From the NCBI RefSeq assembly GCF_003339585.1, contig NZ_QPKF01000001.1:310001-374000 (forward strand): DNA of 64,000 nt, given 5' to 3'. This DNA comes from Exiguobacterium sp. RIT594. Its GTDB lineage: Bacteria > Bacillota > Bacilli > Exiguobacteriales > Exiguobacteriaceae. The notes under the pieces were generated by a model that saw nothing but the letters and a program-made list of their open reading frames with translations, was not told the DNA's origin and ran no database searches. Position numbers and translations under genes: made by a program. Positions within the stretch are counted from its first letter, which is position 1, and the number at the start of each line of letters is the position of its first letter. This document shows positions 55,104-63,739 of this stretch, one piece after another.

Positions 55104-55619
55104 ATGGGACAAATCTTACTCATCTTACTGTTACAGCTGATTTACGTACCTGTTTTGACATTACGTACCATCATGCTCGTCAAAGGAAGAACAATCATTG
55201 CAGGTGTGTTAGGAACGGTTGAAACGTTGATTTATATCTTTGCGCTCGGTATCGTATTCCGTGACTTGACGACAGTCGGAATGATTGTCTACGCCCTGGG
55301 ATTCGGTCTTGGTATTCTGATCGGAGGATTCGTCGAACGGAAGCTCGCGATTGGATACAATATGATTCAAGTTCACACACAAGAGTTTCCGGCAGAGTTG
55401 ATTCAGGTTATCCGGGATAACGGATTCGGAGTCACACATTATCAAGGTCAAGGTCGTGATGGAATTCGTTATCGATTGGACGTACTGGCAGCCCGGACAA
55501 GAATGAAAATATTGCGTAACCTGGTCGAGGAATATGAACCGAAAGCATTTCTTGTCGCTTTTGATTCGGTTGATTTCAAAGGCGGTTATATGCTCAAAGG
55601 ATTGAAACGGTCTCAGTAA
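55104..55619 (+). CDS. UPF0316/DUF2179 membrane protein (YebE-like)
   Basis: 171 residues with three N-terminal helices (about 3-20, 32-52, 58-78) and a cytoplasmic DUF2179-type ACT-like domain after about 90 (DNGFGVTHYQGQGRDGIRY). It matches the UPF0316 family that includes B. subtilis YebE. Function unknown. The ATG at 55104 lies eight bases after AAAGGA. Confidence 0.85.
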   Translation: MGQILLILLLQLIYVPVLTLRTIMLVKGRTIIAGVLGTVETLIYIFALGIVFRDLTTVGMIVYALGFGLGILIGGFVERKLAIGYNMIQVHTQEFPAELIQVIRDNGFGVTHYQGQGRDGIRYRLDVLAARTRMKILRNLVEEYEPKAFLVAFDSVDFKGGYMLKGLKRSQ

Positions 55620-55663
55620 GAAATTTGATTACTGCATGCTCGAAGAATCTCTCGTGAAATCAT

Positions 55664-55689
55664 GTTTAAGTTTTGTTATTTAAGGATAA
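55664..55689 (+). promoter_or_regulatory. Sigma-B-type promoter of dps
   Basis: GTTTAA (55664-55669), 14 bases, GGATAA (55684-55689) resembles the sigma-B consensus (GTTTAA-N13-15-GGGTAT). The general-stress control of dps in B. subtilis makes this plausible. I see no PerR box. Confidence 0.6.
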
Positions 55690-55735
55690 AGATGAAATAG
55701 AACAAAACACAGTTTTATGAGAGGAGAAATCGATA

Positions 55736-56176
55736 ATGATTAGTAATCATGCTAAGACGGCTTTAAATCAACAGGTGGCAAACTATGGTGTCCTGTTTGT
55801 AAAACTCCATAACTACCATTGGTACATTAAAGGTCCTGATTTCTTGACGTTACATGTAAAGCTTGAAGAATTATACACATGGGTTTCAGAACAATACGAT
55901 GTCGTGGCAGAACGTCTGTTGATGAACAATGGAATGCCTTCTGCAACGCTGAAGGAATATTTGGAGCAAACGACGCTTGAAGAAGCGAAACCGGGTCTAT
56001 CGGCAGATGAAATGGTCGAGTCGGTCATCAGTGACTTCCAACAGATTCGTAAGGAAATGCTGGATGCAATCGTCCATCTTGAATCGCAAGACGTGACGGT
56101 TGAAGATGATTTATTGGCACAAGCAAAAGAAATCGAAAAACAGATTTGGATGTTGCGTGCAACATTAAAAAAATAA
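55736..56176 (+). CDS. dps: Dps-family ferritin-like protein
   Basis: 146 residues. The Dps ferroxidase signature is clear: HNYHWYIKGPDFLTLHVKLEELY (only key residues given: two His and an acidic pair), followed by AERLLMNNGMP. Dps dodecamers store iron and protect DNA from peroxide. AGAGGAG lies before the ATG. Single gene with a stress-type promoter. Confidence 0.93.
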   Translation: MISNHAKTALNQQVANYGVLFVKLHNYHWYIKGPDFLTLHVKLEELYTWVSEQYDVVAERLLMNNGMPSATLKEYLEQTTLEEAKPGLSADEMVESVISDFQQIRKEMLDAIVHLESQDVTVEDDLLAQAKEIEKQIWMLRATLKK

Positions 56177-56180
56177 GTCA

Positions 56181-56228
56181 AAAAAAAACGGATGGCTGCA
56201 TCCTCTATGGAATGAGCCGTCCGTTTTT
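56181..56228. terminator. Bidirectional terminator between dps and ampS
   Basis: AAAACGGA-T-GGCT pairs with AGCC-G-TCCGTTTT with A- and T-runs at the flanks. Confidence 0.85.
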
Positions 56229-56230
56229 CC

Positions 56231-57343
56231 TTATTTTAAGTTTTCAGGATTCAAGACATCGAGTTCAGGTAAGACGAATCGACCGTCTTTACGAATTAAG
56301 ACATCATCAAACCAGATTTCTCCACCGCCGTAATCAGGACGTTGGATGTTCACGAGATCCCAATGGATGGATGAGTCGTTTCCGTTGTATGCCTCGGCGT
56401 ATGCTTGACCGGGTGTAAAGTGGAAGCTGCCATCGATTTTTTCATCAAACAAGATATCCTTCATCGGATGATGGATAAAGGGATTGACACCGATTGCGAA
56501 TTCTCCGACAAAACGGGCTCCGGCATCTGTATCAAATACTTGATTGATCCGTTCTGTATCGTTTGCTGTCGCTTCTACGATTTTACCGTCTTTAAACGTC
56601 AGTTTGACGTTCTCGAAGGTAAAGCCCTGGTAAGGGGAAGGTGTATTGTATGAAATCGTTCCGTTGATCGAATCTTTGACCGGTGCCGTAAAGACTTCTC
56701 CGTCCGGAATATTGGCATTGCCGGCACACTTGATGGCTGGAATGTCTTTGATTGAGAAAGTCAGGTCTGTTCCGGGACCGACGAGACGAACGCGGTCGGT
56801 TTTATTCATCAAATCGACGAGGGGCGTCATCGCTTCACCCATCTTCGCGTAATCGAGCGTACAGACATCGAAGTAGAAATCTTCGAAAGCTTCTGTCGAC
56901 TGGTTCGCCAGTTGGGCCATTGAAGTCGTCGGGAAGCGCAATACGACCCATTTCGTACCTTTGACACGATCTTCGGTATGCATTTTACCGAGCGTTTTAC
57001 CGTACAGCTTCATTTTGTCAGACGGGACATCGGAAAGTTCATTGATATTGTCTCCGGCACGCAGACCGATATAAGCATCCATCGCCTGCATTTGTTTTTG
57101 TTCGATGTCTGCCATCAACTGAAGTTGTTCTTCCGACGCATTGCGGTACAATTTCCGTAACACACGGTTATCCTTTAAGAGGACGAATGGAAGACCGCCG
57201 GCTTCATAAGCGGCATCAACGAGTGCTTCGACAAGTTCACGTTCGATTCCGAAATTCTCGATCAAGACTTTTTCACCAGGAGCAAGTGCTACTGAATAAT
57301 TGATAAGATTCGTTGCGAGTTGTGTTAGGCGCGGGTCACGCAT
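56231..57343 (-). CDS. ampS: Aminopeptidase, M29 family (AmpS/PepS)
   Basis: 370 residues. The M29 thermophilic-aminopeptidase pattern has metal ligands in GEVFTAP, FVGEFAIG and the late SFHFTPGQAY and SIHWDLV His/Asp. It removes N-terminal residues from peptides. The ATG at 57343 has GAGGAGG nine bases upstream. It is divergent to ytxG. Confidence 0.9.
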   Translation of the reverse strand: MRDPRLTQLATNLINYSVALAPGEKVLIENFGIERELVEALVDAAYEAGGLPFVLLKDNRVLRKLYRNASEEQLQLMADIEQKQMQAMDAYIGLRAGDNINELSDVPSDKMKLYGKTLGKMHTEDRVKGTKWVVLRFPTTSMAQLANQSTEAFEDFYFDVCTLDYAKMGEAMTPLVDLMNKTDRVRLVGPGTDLTFSIKDIPAIKCAGNANIPDGEVFTAPVKDSINGTISYNTPSPYQGFTFENVKLTFKDGKIVEATANDTERINQVFDTDAGARFVGEFAIGVNPFIHHPMKDILFDEKIDGSFHFTPGQAYAEAYNGNDSSIHWDLVNIQRPDYGGGEIWFDDVLIRKDGRFVLPELDVLNPENLK

Positions 57344-57374
57344 GAAAAGTTCCTCCTCAAAATGATGTATGTAG

Positions 57375-57400
57375 GTTTCATTTATCATTGTAACGGAAAT
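57375..57400 (+). promoter_or_regulatory. Possible sigma-B promoter of ytxGH
   Basis: GTTTCA (57375-57380), 14 bases, GGAAAT (57395-57400). The -35 has the conserved GTTT and the -10 is a partial match. ytxGHJ is stress-controlled in B. subtilis. Confidence 0.4.
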
Positions 57401-57483
57401 AAACCATTTGGAGTAGCAGGAACAACTTCTCCGACGTCGAACTACCAACTAGACACTAGCAAAAGAAATTGGAGGCACGAACC

Positions 57484-58053
57484 ATGGAAATTACATTAGG
57501 CGGAATTGCCGGACTGGTTGCTGCGATTGCATTCGTAGTACTCGTCATCTTCCTCGCACGCGTATTGAGCGCAGCAGGCAAGACACTTAACAACGTAGCA
57601 GATACGACAGCAGGGCTTGAGCGTCAATTAGACGGCATCATGATGGAGACGACAGCGTTGTTACACAAAACGAACCGTCTTGTCGATACGATTGAAGAAA
57701 AAACAGAATTACTTGCACCGGTTGCGAACTCGATCGAAGAACTCGGAACATCGCTCAATAAAGTAACAGATTCAGTTCGTACTGTGTCTGACACGGTCGC
57801 AGGTGCTGCCGATACAAACAAAGAACAAATCGCACAAGCTGTCCGTTGGGGATCAGTCGCGGTTGAACTGTTTAAAAAAAATAAGCCTGAACCAGGCCAA
57901 GACGTGACCTCTTCGACAACAGCTACAACAACAGTCGAAAAGAAACCGCGTCGTCGCTTCCGTAAAAAAGCAGAAACACCGGTTACACCGGAAATCGTTT
58001 CTGTCCCGGATGTCGAGAGTATTCCAGATGAGTTGAAGGGAGATCGTTCATAA
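57484..58053 (+). CDS. ytxG: DUF948 protein YtxG
   Basis: 189 residues: one N-terminal helix (about 6-25), a coiled-coil-like middle (about 30-115, DTTAGLERQLDGIMMET and SLNKVTDSVRTVSD, methyl-acceptor-like heptads), and a Thr/Lys-rich tail with PRRRFRKK. It matches YtxG (DUF948), a general-stress membrane-associated protein of unknown role. The ATG at 57484 lies eight bases after TTGGAGG. The stop overlaps the ytxH start. Confidence 0.9.
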   Translation: MEITLGGIAGLVAAIAFVVLVIFLARVLSAAGKTLNNVADTTAGLERQLDGIMMETTALLHKTNRLVDTIEEKTELLAPVANSIEELGTSLNKVTDSVRTVSDTVAGAADTNKEQIAQAVRWGSVAVELFKKNKPEPGQDVTSSTTATTTVEKKPRRRFRKKAETPVTPEIVSVPDVESIPDELKGDRS

Positions 58054-58613
58054 TGACAAAACAACATCCATACCAAGCACAAGATACTTCTAAAGGTGGC
58101 GGATTCCTTGCCGGCATCATCGTCGGTGGACTAATCGGCGCAGCAGCGGCTTTATTATCAAGTCCGAAATCGGGTCGTGAAATGCGCGGAATGCTTGATG
58201 AGCGGACAGCACCGGCACGCCAACGTTTAAACGAACAGACACAGGTCGTTCGCGAAAAAGCAGAACCACTCGTAGGCGAATGGATTCAATTAGCAAAAGA
58301 TAAAGCAGCACCTGTCATTGAAAAAGCGAAAAAGAATCCGACAGTCCAGGAAGCGGCGCAATATGCCGGTTTTGAAAAAGACCAATCGAGCATTGATGCT
58401 GCGCTTGCAGAAGCGGAACAATTGGTCCGTGATATCGAACGTGAAATCGGGGATGAAGTGGACGGCGCACCTGTCGCAGAACAACTCGATACAGAAACCG
58501 TTGCAGAACTGTCGGATTTCCGTGAGCATCTCGAAGAAGAGCAGGATGATTCAGAAGATGAGGATAACGATCCTCAGTCAAAATTAAGCCATGAAAAGAA
58601 ACCTAAAAAATAA
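58053..58613 (+). CDS. ytxH: YtxH-domain protein
   Basis: 186 residues. A Gly/Ala-rich helix (FLAGIIVGGLIGAAAALL, about 11-30) followed by SSPKSGREMR is the YtxH hallmark. The rest is acidic and predicted helical. It is coupled to ytxG (TAATG). The third gene of the B. subtilis set, ytxJ, is missing; aroA comes next. Confidence 0.9.
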   Translation: MTKQHPYQAQDTSKGGGFLAGIIVGGLIGAAAALLSSPKSGREMRGMLDERTAPARQRLNEQTQVVREKAEPLVGEWIQLAKDKAAPVIEKAKKNPTVQEAAQYAGFEKDQSSIDAALAEAEQLVRDIEREIGDEVDGAPVAEQLDTETVAELSDFREHLEEEQDDSEDEDNDPQSKLSHEKKPKK

Positions 58614-58620
58614 AGAATCG

Positions 58621-58660
58621 GAGCGTACTGCCTGACTTTTAAAGGGTAGTACGCTTTCTT
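58621..58660 (+). terminator. Terminator of ytxGH
   Basis: AGCGTACT-GCC pairs with GGGT-AGTACGCT, with a T-rich tail (TTCTTT). Confidence 0.7.
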
Positions 58661-58736
58661 TATATACAATTGCAAAAGAGTTCGCTATAATTAGTTGCTA
58701 TTACGAGCTATATGCTGATTAGGGAGTGGTAGAAGA

Positions 58737-59822
58737 ATGGATCAACATGCAGAATTGAAACGTTTACGGGATGAACTTGATTTAGTGAACGCTGAGTTGC
58801 TGGCGTTAATTAATAAACGAGGGGAAATAGCGGTTGAAATTGGTGAAGTTAAACGTGCCCAGGGAATCGACCGGTATGATCCGGTCCGTGAACGCCAGAT
58901 GCTTGAATCGATTGCAGCGAGCAATCATGGTCCATTTGAAACAGGACGCCTACAGCACGTATTTAAAGAAATTTTTAAAGCCTCACTTGAACTTCAAGGG
59001 GAGGATCGGACACGGAAGTTGTTAGTCTCGAGAAAACAAAAACCGACGAATACAATCATTCGCATCGGGGATGATGTGATTGGTGATGGTTCCCAACAAT
59101 TGATTGCCGGTCCATGTGCAGTCGAAAGTGAAAAACAGGTGTTTGAGGTGGCAGAGCAACTGGCGAAACATGGTGTTCGATTCATGCGTGGCGGTGCTTA
59201 CAAACCACGGACATCACCATACGATTTCCAAGGTCTTGGATTAGAGGGATTAAAGATGTTGAAAAAAGCAGCTGATGCGCATGGTCTTCATGTCATCTCT
59301 GAAATCATGACGCCAAGCGCGGTCGAATCAGCACTTCCTTACGTAGACATCATTCAAGTCGGTGCCCGCAACATGCAGAACTTTGACTTATTGAAAGAAG
59401 TAGGGCGGACGAACAAGCCGGTGCTGTTGAAGCGGGGCTTATCGGCTACACTTGAAGAATTCATGTACGCTGCGGAATACATCATGGCAAGCGGAAATGA
59501 ACAGGTGATCCTATGCGAACGCGGAATTCGGACGTATGAACGGGCGACCCGCAATACACTCGATATCTCCGCCGTTCCGATTCTCAAACAAGAAACGCAT
59601 CTTCCGGTCATGGTCGATGTAACCCATTCGACGGGCCGTAAAGATTTACTTCTTCCGACTGCAAAAGCAGCGTATGCGATCGGAGCTGATGCCGTTATGG
59701 TAGAAGTCCATCCGTTTCCGGCGCTTGCGTTATCGGATGCAAACCAACAATTAGATTTTAATGAGTTCGATTCGTTCATCGAGAATCTGACTTCTACTTT
59801 TCCGGCACTAAACGTTCAATGA
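58737..59822 (+). CDS. aroA: Bifunctional chorismate mutase / DAHP synthase
   Basis: 361 residues: an AroQ-type chorismate mutase domain (about 1-90, with [13 protein letters not shown] and VKRAQGI) fused to a KDO8P-type 3-deoxy-D-arabino-heptulosonate-7-phosphate synthase (about 100-355, with [24 protein letters not shown] and a late [11 protein letters not shown]). It opens the shikimate pathway; the mutase domain gives feedback sensing by chorismate or prephenate. This fusion and its place before ccpA match B. subtilis aroA-ccpA. Confidence 0.95.
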   Translation: MDQHAELKRLRDELDLVNAELLALINKRGEIAVEIGEVKRAQGIDRYDPVRERQMLESIAASNHGPFETGRLQHVFKEIFKASLELQGEDRTRKLLVSRKQKPTNTIIRIGDDVIGDGSQQLIAGPCAVESEKQVFEVAEQLAKHGVRFMRGGAYKPRTSPYDFQGLGLEGLKMLKKAADAHGLHVISEIMTPSAVESALPYVDIIQVGARNMQNFDLLKEVGRTNKPVLLKRGLSATLEEFMYAAEYIMASGNEQVILCERGIRTYERATRNTLDISAVPILKQETHLPVMVDVTHSTGRKDLLLPTAKAAYAIGADAVMVEVHPFPALALSDANQQLDFNEFDSFIENLTSTFPALNVQ

Positions 59823-59850
59823 TTTTCTAAAAAGACTGTTCTTTAGCGAA

Positions 59851-59865
59851 TGAAAACGTTTTACA
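59851..59865. promoter_or_regulatory. Cre-like palindrome before ccpA
   Basis: TGAAAACGTTTTACA contains the perfect palindrome AAAACGTTTT but misses the last two cre positions. It could be a weak CcpA self-regulation site. Confidence 0.3.
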
Positions 59866-59979
59866 ATGAGGGAAGAATGGGAAAAGAAAGTTATCTTTTC
59901 CTGTCTTCCTTTCGTGTTGCCTAAAAATGAAAACAAGAATGAAAACAAAAAGGTTGTCTAAAATAAGGAGGAATTTGTT

Positions 59980-60990
59980 TTGAACAGTAATATAACGATT
60001 TATGATGTCGCACGGGAAGCCGCCGTCTCCATGGCGACCGTCTCGCGTGTAGTGAATGGAAATCCGAACGTCAAACCGTCGACACGGAAAAAAGTACAGG
60101 ATGCCATCGACCAGCTCGGCTACCGTCCGAATGCCGTCGCGCGAGGTCTTGCCAGTAAGAAAACGACGACTGTCGGGGTTATCGTACCGGATATTTCAAA
60201 TATCTTTTTTGCAGATTTAGCGCGGGGAATTGAAGACGTTGCAACGATGTATAAGTACAATATCATCCTATGTAACTCAGATCAAAATCCTGAAAAAGAA
60301 ATTCATTTGTTGAATACGTTACTTGGTAAACAAGTCGATGGAATCATCTTCATGGGCGGGCGTCTTCATGAAGATCTTGTCCGTGAATTTAAAACATCAC
60401 CTGTTCCGATTGTATTGGCGGCTACTTTAAACCAAGATTATGATTTGCCGGCCGTTAATATTGATTACGAAAGTGCTGCACATGATGCTGTAAAATCTCT
60501 GATTGACAATGGTCATAAACGGATCGGATTCATTACTGGGCCACTGGAACAACAAATTAATGGCGAAAAGAAATTTGCCGGCTACCGGAGCGCCTTGGAA
60601 GAAGCCAATTTACCGTTTGATGAGCAAAACGTTGTCCTTGGAAACTACACATATGATTCAGGTATGAAGGCGATGAACCAATTACTTGAACTCGGGGATG
60701 CTTGTCCGCGTGCGATTTTTGCAGGGACAGACGAAATGGCGCTTGGTGTCATTCATGCTCTTCAAGATGCCGGTCATCAAGTTCCAGAAGACTTTGAAGT
60801 CATCGGTCATGATAACACGCGTCTTGCGACGATGATTCGTCCAAAACTGACGACGGTCGTTCAACCGATGTATGATATCGGAGCCGTTTCCATGCGTTTG
60901 TTGACGAAAATCCTCAATAAAGAAGAAATCGAGACAAACGATGTGACCTTACCACACCGAATCGAACAACGGGATTCTACACGTTCTTGA
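59980..60990 (+). CDS. ccpA: Catabolite control protein A (LacI family)
   Basis: 336 residues. The LacI helix-turn-helix ([20 protein letters not shown]) and hinge are at about 4-60, followed by a periplasmic-binding-like effector domain. Together with HPr-Ser-P it binds cre sites and controls carbon catabolite repression. It begins with TTG, eight bases after AAGGAGG. It shares a terminator with a convergent lipoprotein gene. Confidence 0.95.
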   Translation: MNSNITIYDVAREAAVSMATVSRVVNGNPNVKPSTRKKVQDAIDQLGYRPNAVARGLASKKTTTVGVIVPDISNIFFADLARGIEDVATMYKYNIILCNSDQNPEKEIHLLNTLLGKQVDGIIFMGGRLHEDLVREFKTSPVPIVLAATLNQDYDLPAVNIDYESAAHDAVKSLIDNGHKRIGFITGPLEQQINGEKKFAGYRSALEEANLPFDEQNVVLGNYTYDSGMKAMNQLLELGDACPRAIFAGTDEMALGVIHALQDAGHQVPEDFEVIGHDNTRLATMIRPKLTTVVQPMYDIGAVSMRLLTKILNKEEIETNDVTLPHRIEQRDSTRS

Positions 60991-60993
60991 TCT

Positions 60994-61039
60994 AAAAAAG
61001 TCTGTTCCTTTCCGATTGGAAAAGAAACAGACTTTTTTT
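60994..61039. terminator. Bidirectional terminator
   Basis: AAAAAAGTCTGTT-C-CTTTCC pairs with GGAAAAG-A-AACAGACTTTTTT, serving ccpA and the convergent lipoprotein gene. Confidence 0.88.
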
Positions 61040-61796
61040 ATCGTTTAACGACGATCGTTTGGTCTTGGTGATGGTGTAATTGATCGTTCTCGACATGAAG
61101 TCGGACGATGCTCTCTCCTGGATGTGTCAATGAGACTTCACCTACGTATTGATCCGATTTTTTAGTGAGCGGCAGATACGTATGTTTTTCGATACCGGGT
61201 TCGATGACTTCAATTTGAACATCTGCCTTGAGCGGTTTGCCGTTTAGGAAAACATGAAAGGAGACGGGAAGTTTTGACCCGGCTTTCATTGTTTTAGCGC
61301 CCATGTAATGAACGGATAATCCTTCAACGGTAGCGTCATGTGCATGTTCAGTCTTCTTCTTTTTTGTGTCTTCGTGCGAGTGATCCATGACGACGAATGA
61401 GATCTTATCCATATGGTGGAGTCCGTTTTTATCATTGATATGATAAAGACCTTCGTATTCGCCTTCGGCAAGCTTGGCTTCGGCTTGATAAGTACCTGTC
61501 TTTTTTAATGCCGCTTTAAACTTTTGATGAACCGCTTCTTTTTCATCCGCTTTCCAGACTTCGAAAGCTACGTTTTCCAGATTAACAGCCTTTTTGTTTT
61601 CAAGTGCTGTCGCTTGGAAAACTACTTTTTGGTTTTCCATCGTCTTCGCCGGTACATCAACTGTAACGTCGACCGGTTTTTTTCCCGAGCCTTGCATTGT
61701 ATCGTGATCCATTGCTTGTTTGTCATTCGCGCATCCGGCAAGCAAAAGTCCTGTCGCGAAAAACATCCCCATGAAGCCTATTGTTTTTTTCTTCAA
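61038..61796 (-). CDS. Lipoprotein with FixH/YtkA-like domains
   Basis: About 252 residues. The signal peptide (KKKTIGFMGMFFATGL) ends in the lipobox LLAGC, so the mature protein is lipid-anchored outside the membrane. Two immunoglobulin-like repeats follow (about 45-140 and 150-250), each with YtkA/FixH-style lines such as GTYQAEAKLAEGEYEGLYHI and DQYVGEVSLTHPGESIVRL. A His/Met-rich inter-domain segment (DHSHEDTKKKKTEHAHD) suggests metal, possibly copper, binding. I prefer the TTG at 61796, seven bases after GGGGGAATCC. Confidence 0.8.
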   Translation of the reverse strand: MKKKTIGFMGMFFATGLLLAGCANDKQAMDHDTMQGSGKKPVDVTVDVPAKTMENQKVVFQATALENKKAVNLENVAFEVWKADEKEAVHQKFKAALKKTGTYQAEAKLAEGEYEGLYHINDKNGLHHMDKISFVVMDHSHEDTKKKKTEHAHDATVEGLSVHYMGAKTMKAGSKLPVSFHVFLNGKPLKADVQIEVIEPGIEKHTYLPLTKKSDQYVGEVSLTHPGESIVRLHVENDQLHHHQDQTIVVKR

Positions 61797-61861
61797 CACG
61801 GATTCCCCCAATTTTCGTTTACTAAATAAAGTAATGAAAGCTTATTCAGTATAACAAGAAC

Positions 61862-61891
61862 TTGTGAAATGCCCACGAAGTAATTGTGAAA
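61862..61891 (-). promoter_or_regulatory. Direct TTTCACAA repeats upstream of the lipoprotein gene
   Basis: Read on the minus strand, TTTCACAA occurs twice, starting 22 bases apart (two helical turns), ending eight bases before a TG-T-TATACT extended -10 (61848-61856). The spacing suits a dimeric activator in the -35 region. Confidence 0.45.
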
Positions 61892-61905
61892 AGAACAAGA
61901 CATTT

Positions 61906-63099
61906 TTAATCATTTGAATAAGGGGAGGAGAACGATAAGTGTTCTTTTTTAGAATCATCGATGAACGGCCACAGTAATCGTTTAACGGTCTCCCAGTTTT
62001 TTTCTTCGATTTCCGGACGACGAGGAATCATCGGATACAGCGGAACGGGATCGGCCCATGTCACCGGAACATTCGGACTCTCTTTTTGCCATCGCTGAAT
62101 CCATTCTTCCGGAAGATTCCCGTGGAAAGGAGATTGATTCGTTAAAGCAGCAAATACTTGACTCCAGGCGCGAGGGACGACGCGGTACCAATCGTAACCG
62201 CCGCCACCTAAAGCTACAATCCGGCCGTCTGTGTACCGGTCAGCAGCCTCAACAGCGATTTGAGGAATCTGTTCGTAGCTTTCCATCGTTAACGACAGAT
62301 GGGTCAACGGGTCAAGGGCATGCGCATCCGCACCATTTTGAGTAATGATCAGATCCGGTTTAAAGAGTTCGCACGCTTCAAACAGGACGGTTCGATAAGC
62401 ATGTAAAAAAGAAGCATCTTCCGTAAAGGCGTCAAAGGGAACGTTCCAGCTCCAACCATAACCTTCCTCTGCACCACGCTCCGTCACCATTCCGGTTCCT
62501 GGAAACAAATAACGCCCGGTTTCGTGAAGCGACAATGTCATGACATCCGCCCGGTTATAAAACGCCCACTGAACACCATCACCGTGATGGGCATCGGTAT
62601 CGACATATAAAATCCGGCAATCGTATTTTTGAATCATGGCTGCCATCGCAACGGCAGTATCGTTGTAGATACAAAAGCCGGAAGCCCGTCCACGAAAGCC
62701 GTGATGCAGTCCGCCTCCGATATGGAATGTCCGCCGGTATTGACCGGACAGGACGAGTTCGCATGCTTCAATCGTTCCGCCGACGAGCAAGGCTGCACTT
62801 TCATGCATCCGGTCAAAAAGCGGGGTGTCTTCGGTTCCTAATCCGTACATTTGCGCCTTCATCGGAGAAAGTTCGCCGTGTCCTGCGAGTTTCACCGCCT
62901 GTATGTAATCCGGATCATGAATCAACGATAATTCCTCGTCTGTTGCCGGACGGGGGACGACGCAGTCGACGTTCTCGAGGGCACCGCTTGCTTCCAATAA
63001 GGACAGGGTTAATTCAAGTCGGATCGGATTAAACGGATGGGAGTCGGAGAACCGGTAAGCGGCCTCTTCTTTGCTGTATACATAAGCAAACTCTTTCAT
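61906..63099 (-). CDS. acuC: Acetoin utilisation deacetylase AcuC
   Basis: 397 residues of the class I histone-deacetylase-like family. Zinc-site and catalytic residues: GGGLHHGF, VDTDAHHGDG and the late LGGGGYDW. In B. subtilis AcuC deacetylates acetyl-CoA synthetase, reversing AcuA. Its start overlaps the acuB stop (ATGA). The acuABC set is minus-strand here and lies beside ccpA as in B. subtilis. Confidence 0.93.
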   Translation of the reverse strand: MKEFAYVYSKEEAAYRFSDSHPFNPIRLELTLSLLEASGALENVDCVVPRPATDEELSLIHDPDYIQAVKLAGHGELSPMKAQMYGLGTEDTPLFDRMHESAALLVGGTIEACELVLSGQYRRTFHIGGGLHHGFRGRASGFCIYNDTAVAMAAMIQKYDCRILYVDTDAHHGDGVQWAFYNRADVMTLSLHETGRYLFPGTGMVTERGAEEGYGWSWNVPFDAFTEDASFLHAYRTVLFEACELFKPDLIITQNGADAHALDPLTHLSLTMESYEQIPQIAVEAADRYTDGRIVALGGGGYDWYRVVPRAWSQVFAALTNQSPFHGNLPEEWIQRWQKESPNVPVTWADPVPLYPMIPRRPEIEEKNWETVKRLLWPFIDDSKKEHLSFSSPYSND

Positions 63100-63728
63100 C
63101 GGCTCATATCAGGACCAACCACGTCAAATCCTTCCTTTCGTAATTTTTCGATGACACGAATCGGATTCATCGTTTGGACACGAAAAGCAACGATCCGAAC
63201 GTATGGATCATCTGTCGGATAGACTAAGACGTTTAAGATATTGACGTTTGTTTTCGCCAGGAGTCCAGCGATTTTAGCAAGTGTTCCTGCCGTGTTTTCG
63301 ACACGGACTTCAATTTGTGAACTCGGTTCAAGTGCACCGGTTAATTGGACGAAGGTCCGGAGCAGGTCCGTTTCTGTTATTAAACCGACCAAGCGACGTC
63401 CCCGAACAATCGGAAGACAGGACAGGCGGTGTTCATAAAATAAGACCGCCGCATCTTCGATGAAATCAAGAGGGTGAGCCGTGATCGGTGTTCGTTGCAT
63501 GATGCTTGACACCGCATTTTGTTGATCCTTTAAAAAAGTTTCCGGGTGAAACACACTGCTGGCACTTTGCATCTCCTGTAGACCAATCAAGCCTAACAGT
63601 TCCTTTCGGGCATTCGTCACAGGCAAATGCCGAATTTGGTGACGGCGCATCAACTCAGCAGCGTGAGCAATCGAGTTTGTAGGTTGGATAGTGATACAAT
63701 GTGTCTTCATGATTTGTTCGATTAACAT
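63096..63728 (-). CDS. acuB: Acetoin utilisation protein AcuB (CBS-ACT)
   Basis: 210 residues: two CBS domains (about 1-60 and 75-130) that usually bind adenine nucleotides and a C-terminal ACT domain (about 138-205, VRVENTAGTLAKIAGLLA). It is a putative sensor in the acuABC set; its exact part is unknown. AAGGAGG precedes the ATG. The stop overlaps the acuC ATG. Confidence 0.92.
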   Translation of the reverse strand: MLIEQIMKTHCITIQPTNSIAHAAELMRRHQIRHLPVTNARKELLGLIGLQEMQSASSVFHPETFLKDQQNAVSSIMQRTPITAHPLDFIEDAAVLFYEHRLSCLPIVRGRRLVGLITETDLLRTFVQLTGALEPSSQIEVRVENTAGTLAKIAGLLAKTNVNILNVLVYPTDDPYVRIVAFRVQTMNPIRVIEKLRKEGFDVVGPDMSR

Positions 63729-63739
63729 ACGAACCCTCC

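Noticed and set aside
61862-61891. TTGTGAAA words as a Rex operator
   Set aside because: Rex sites are inverted repeats (TTGTGAA with TTCACAA). Here the two copies are direct repeats.
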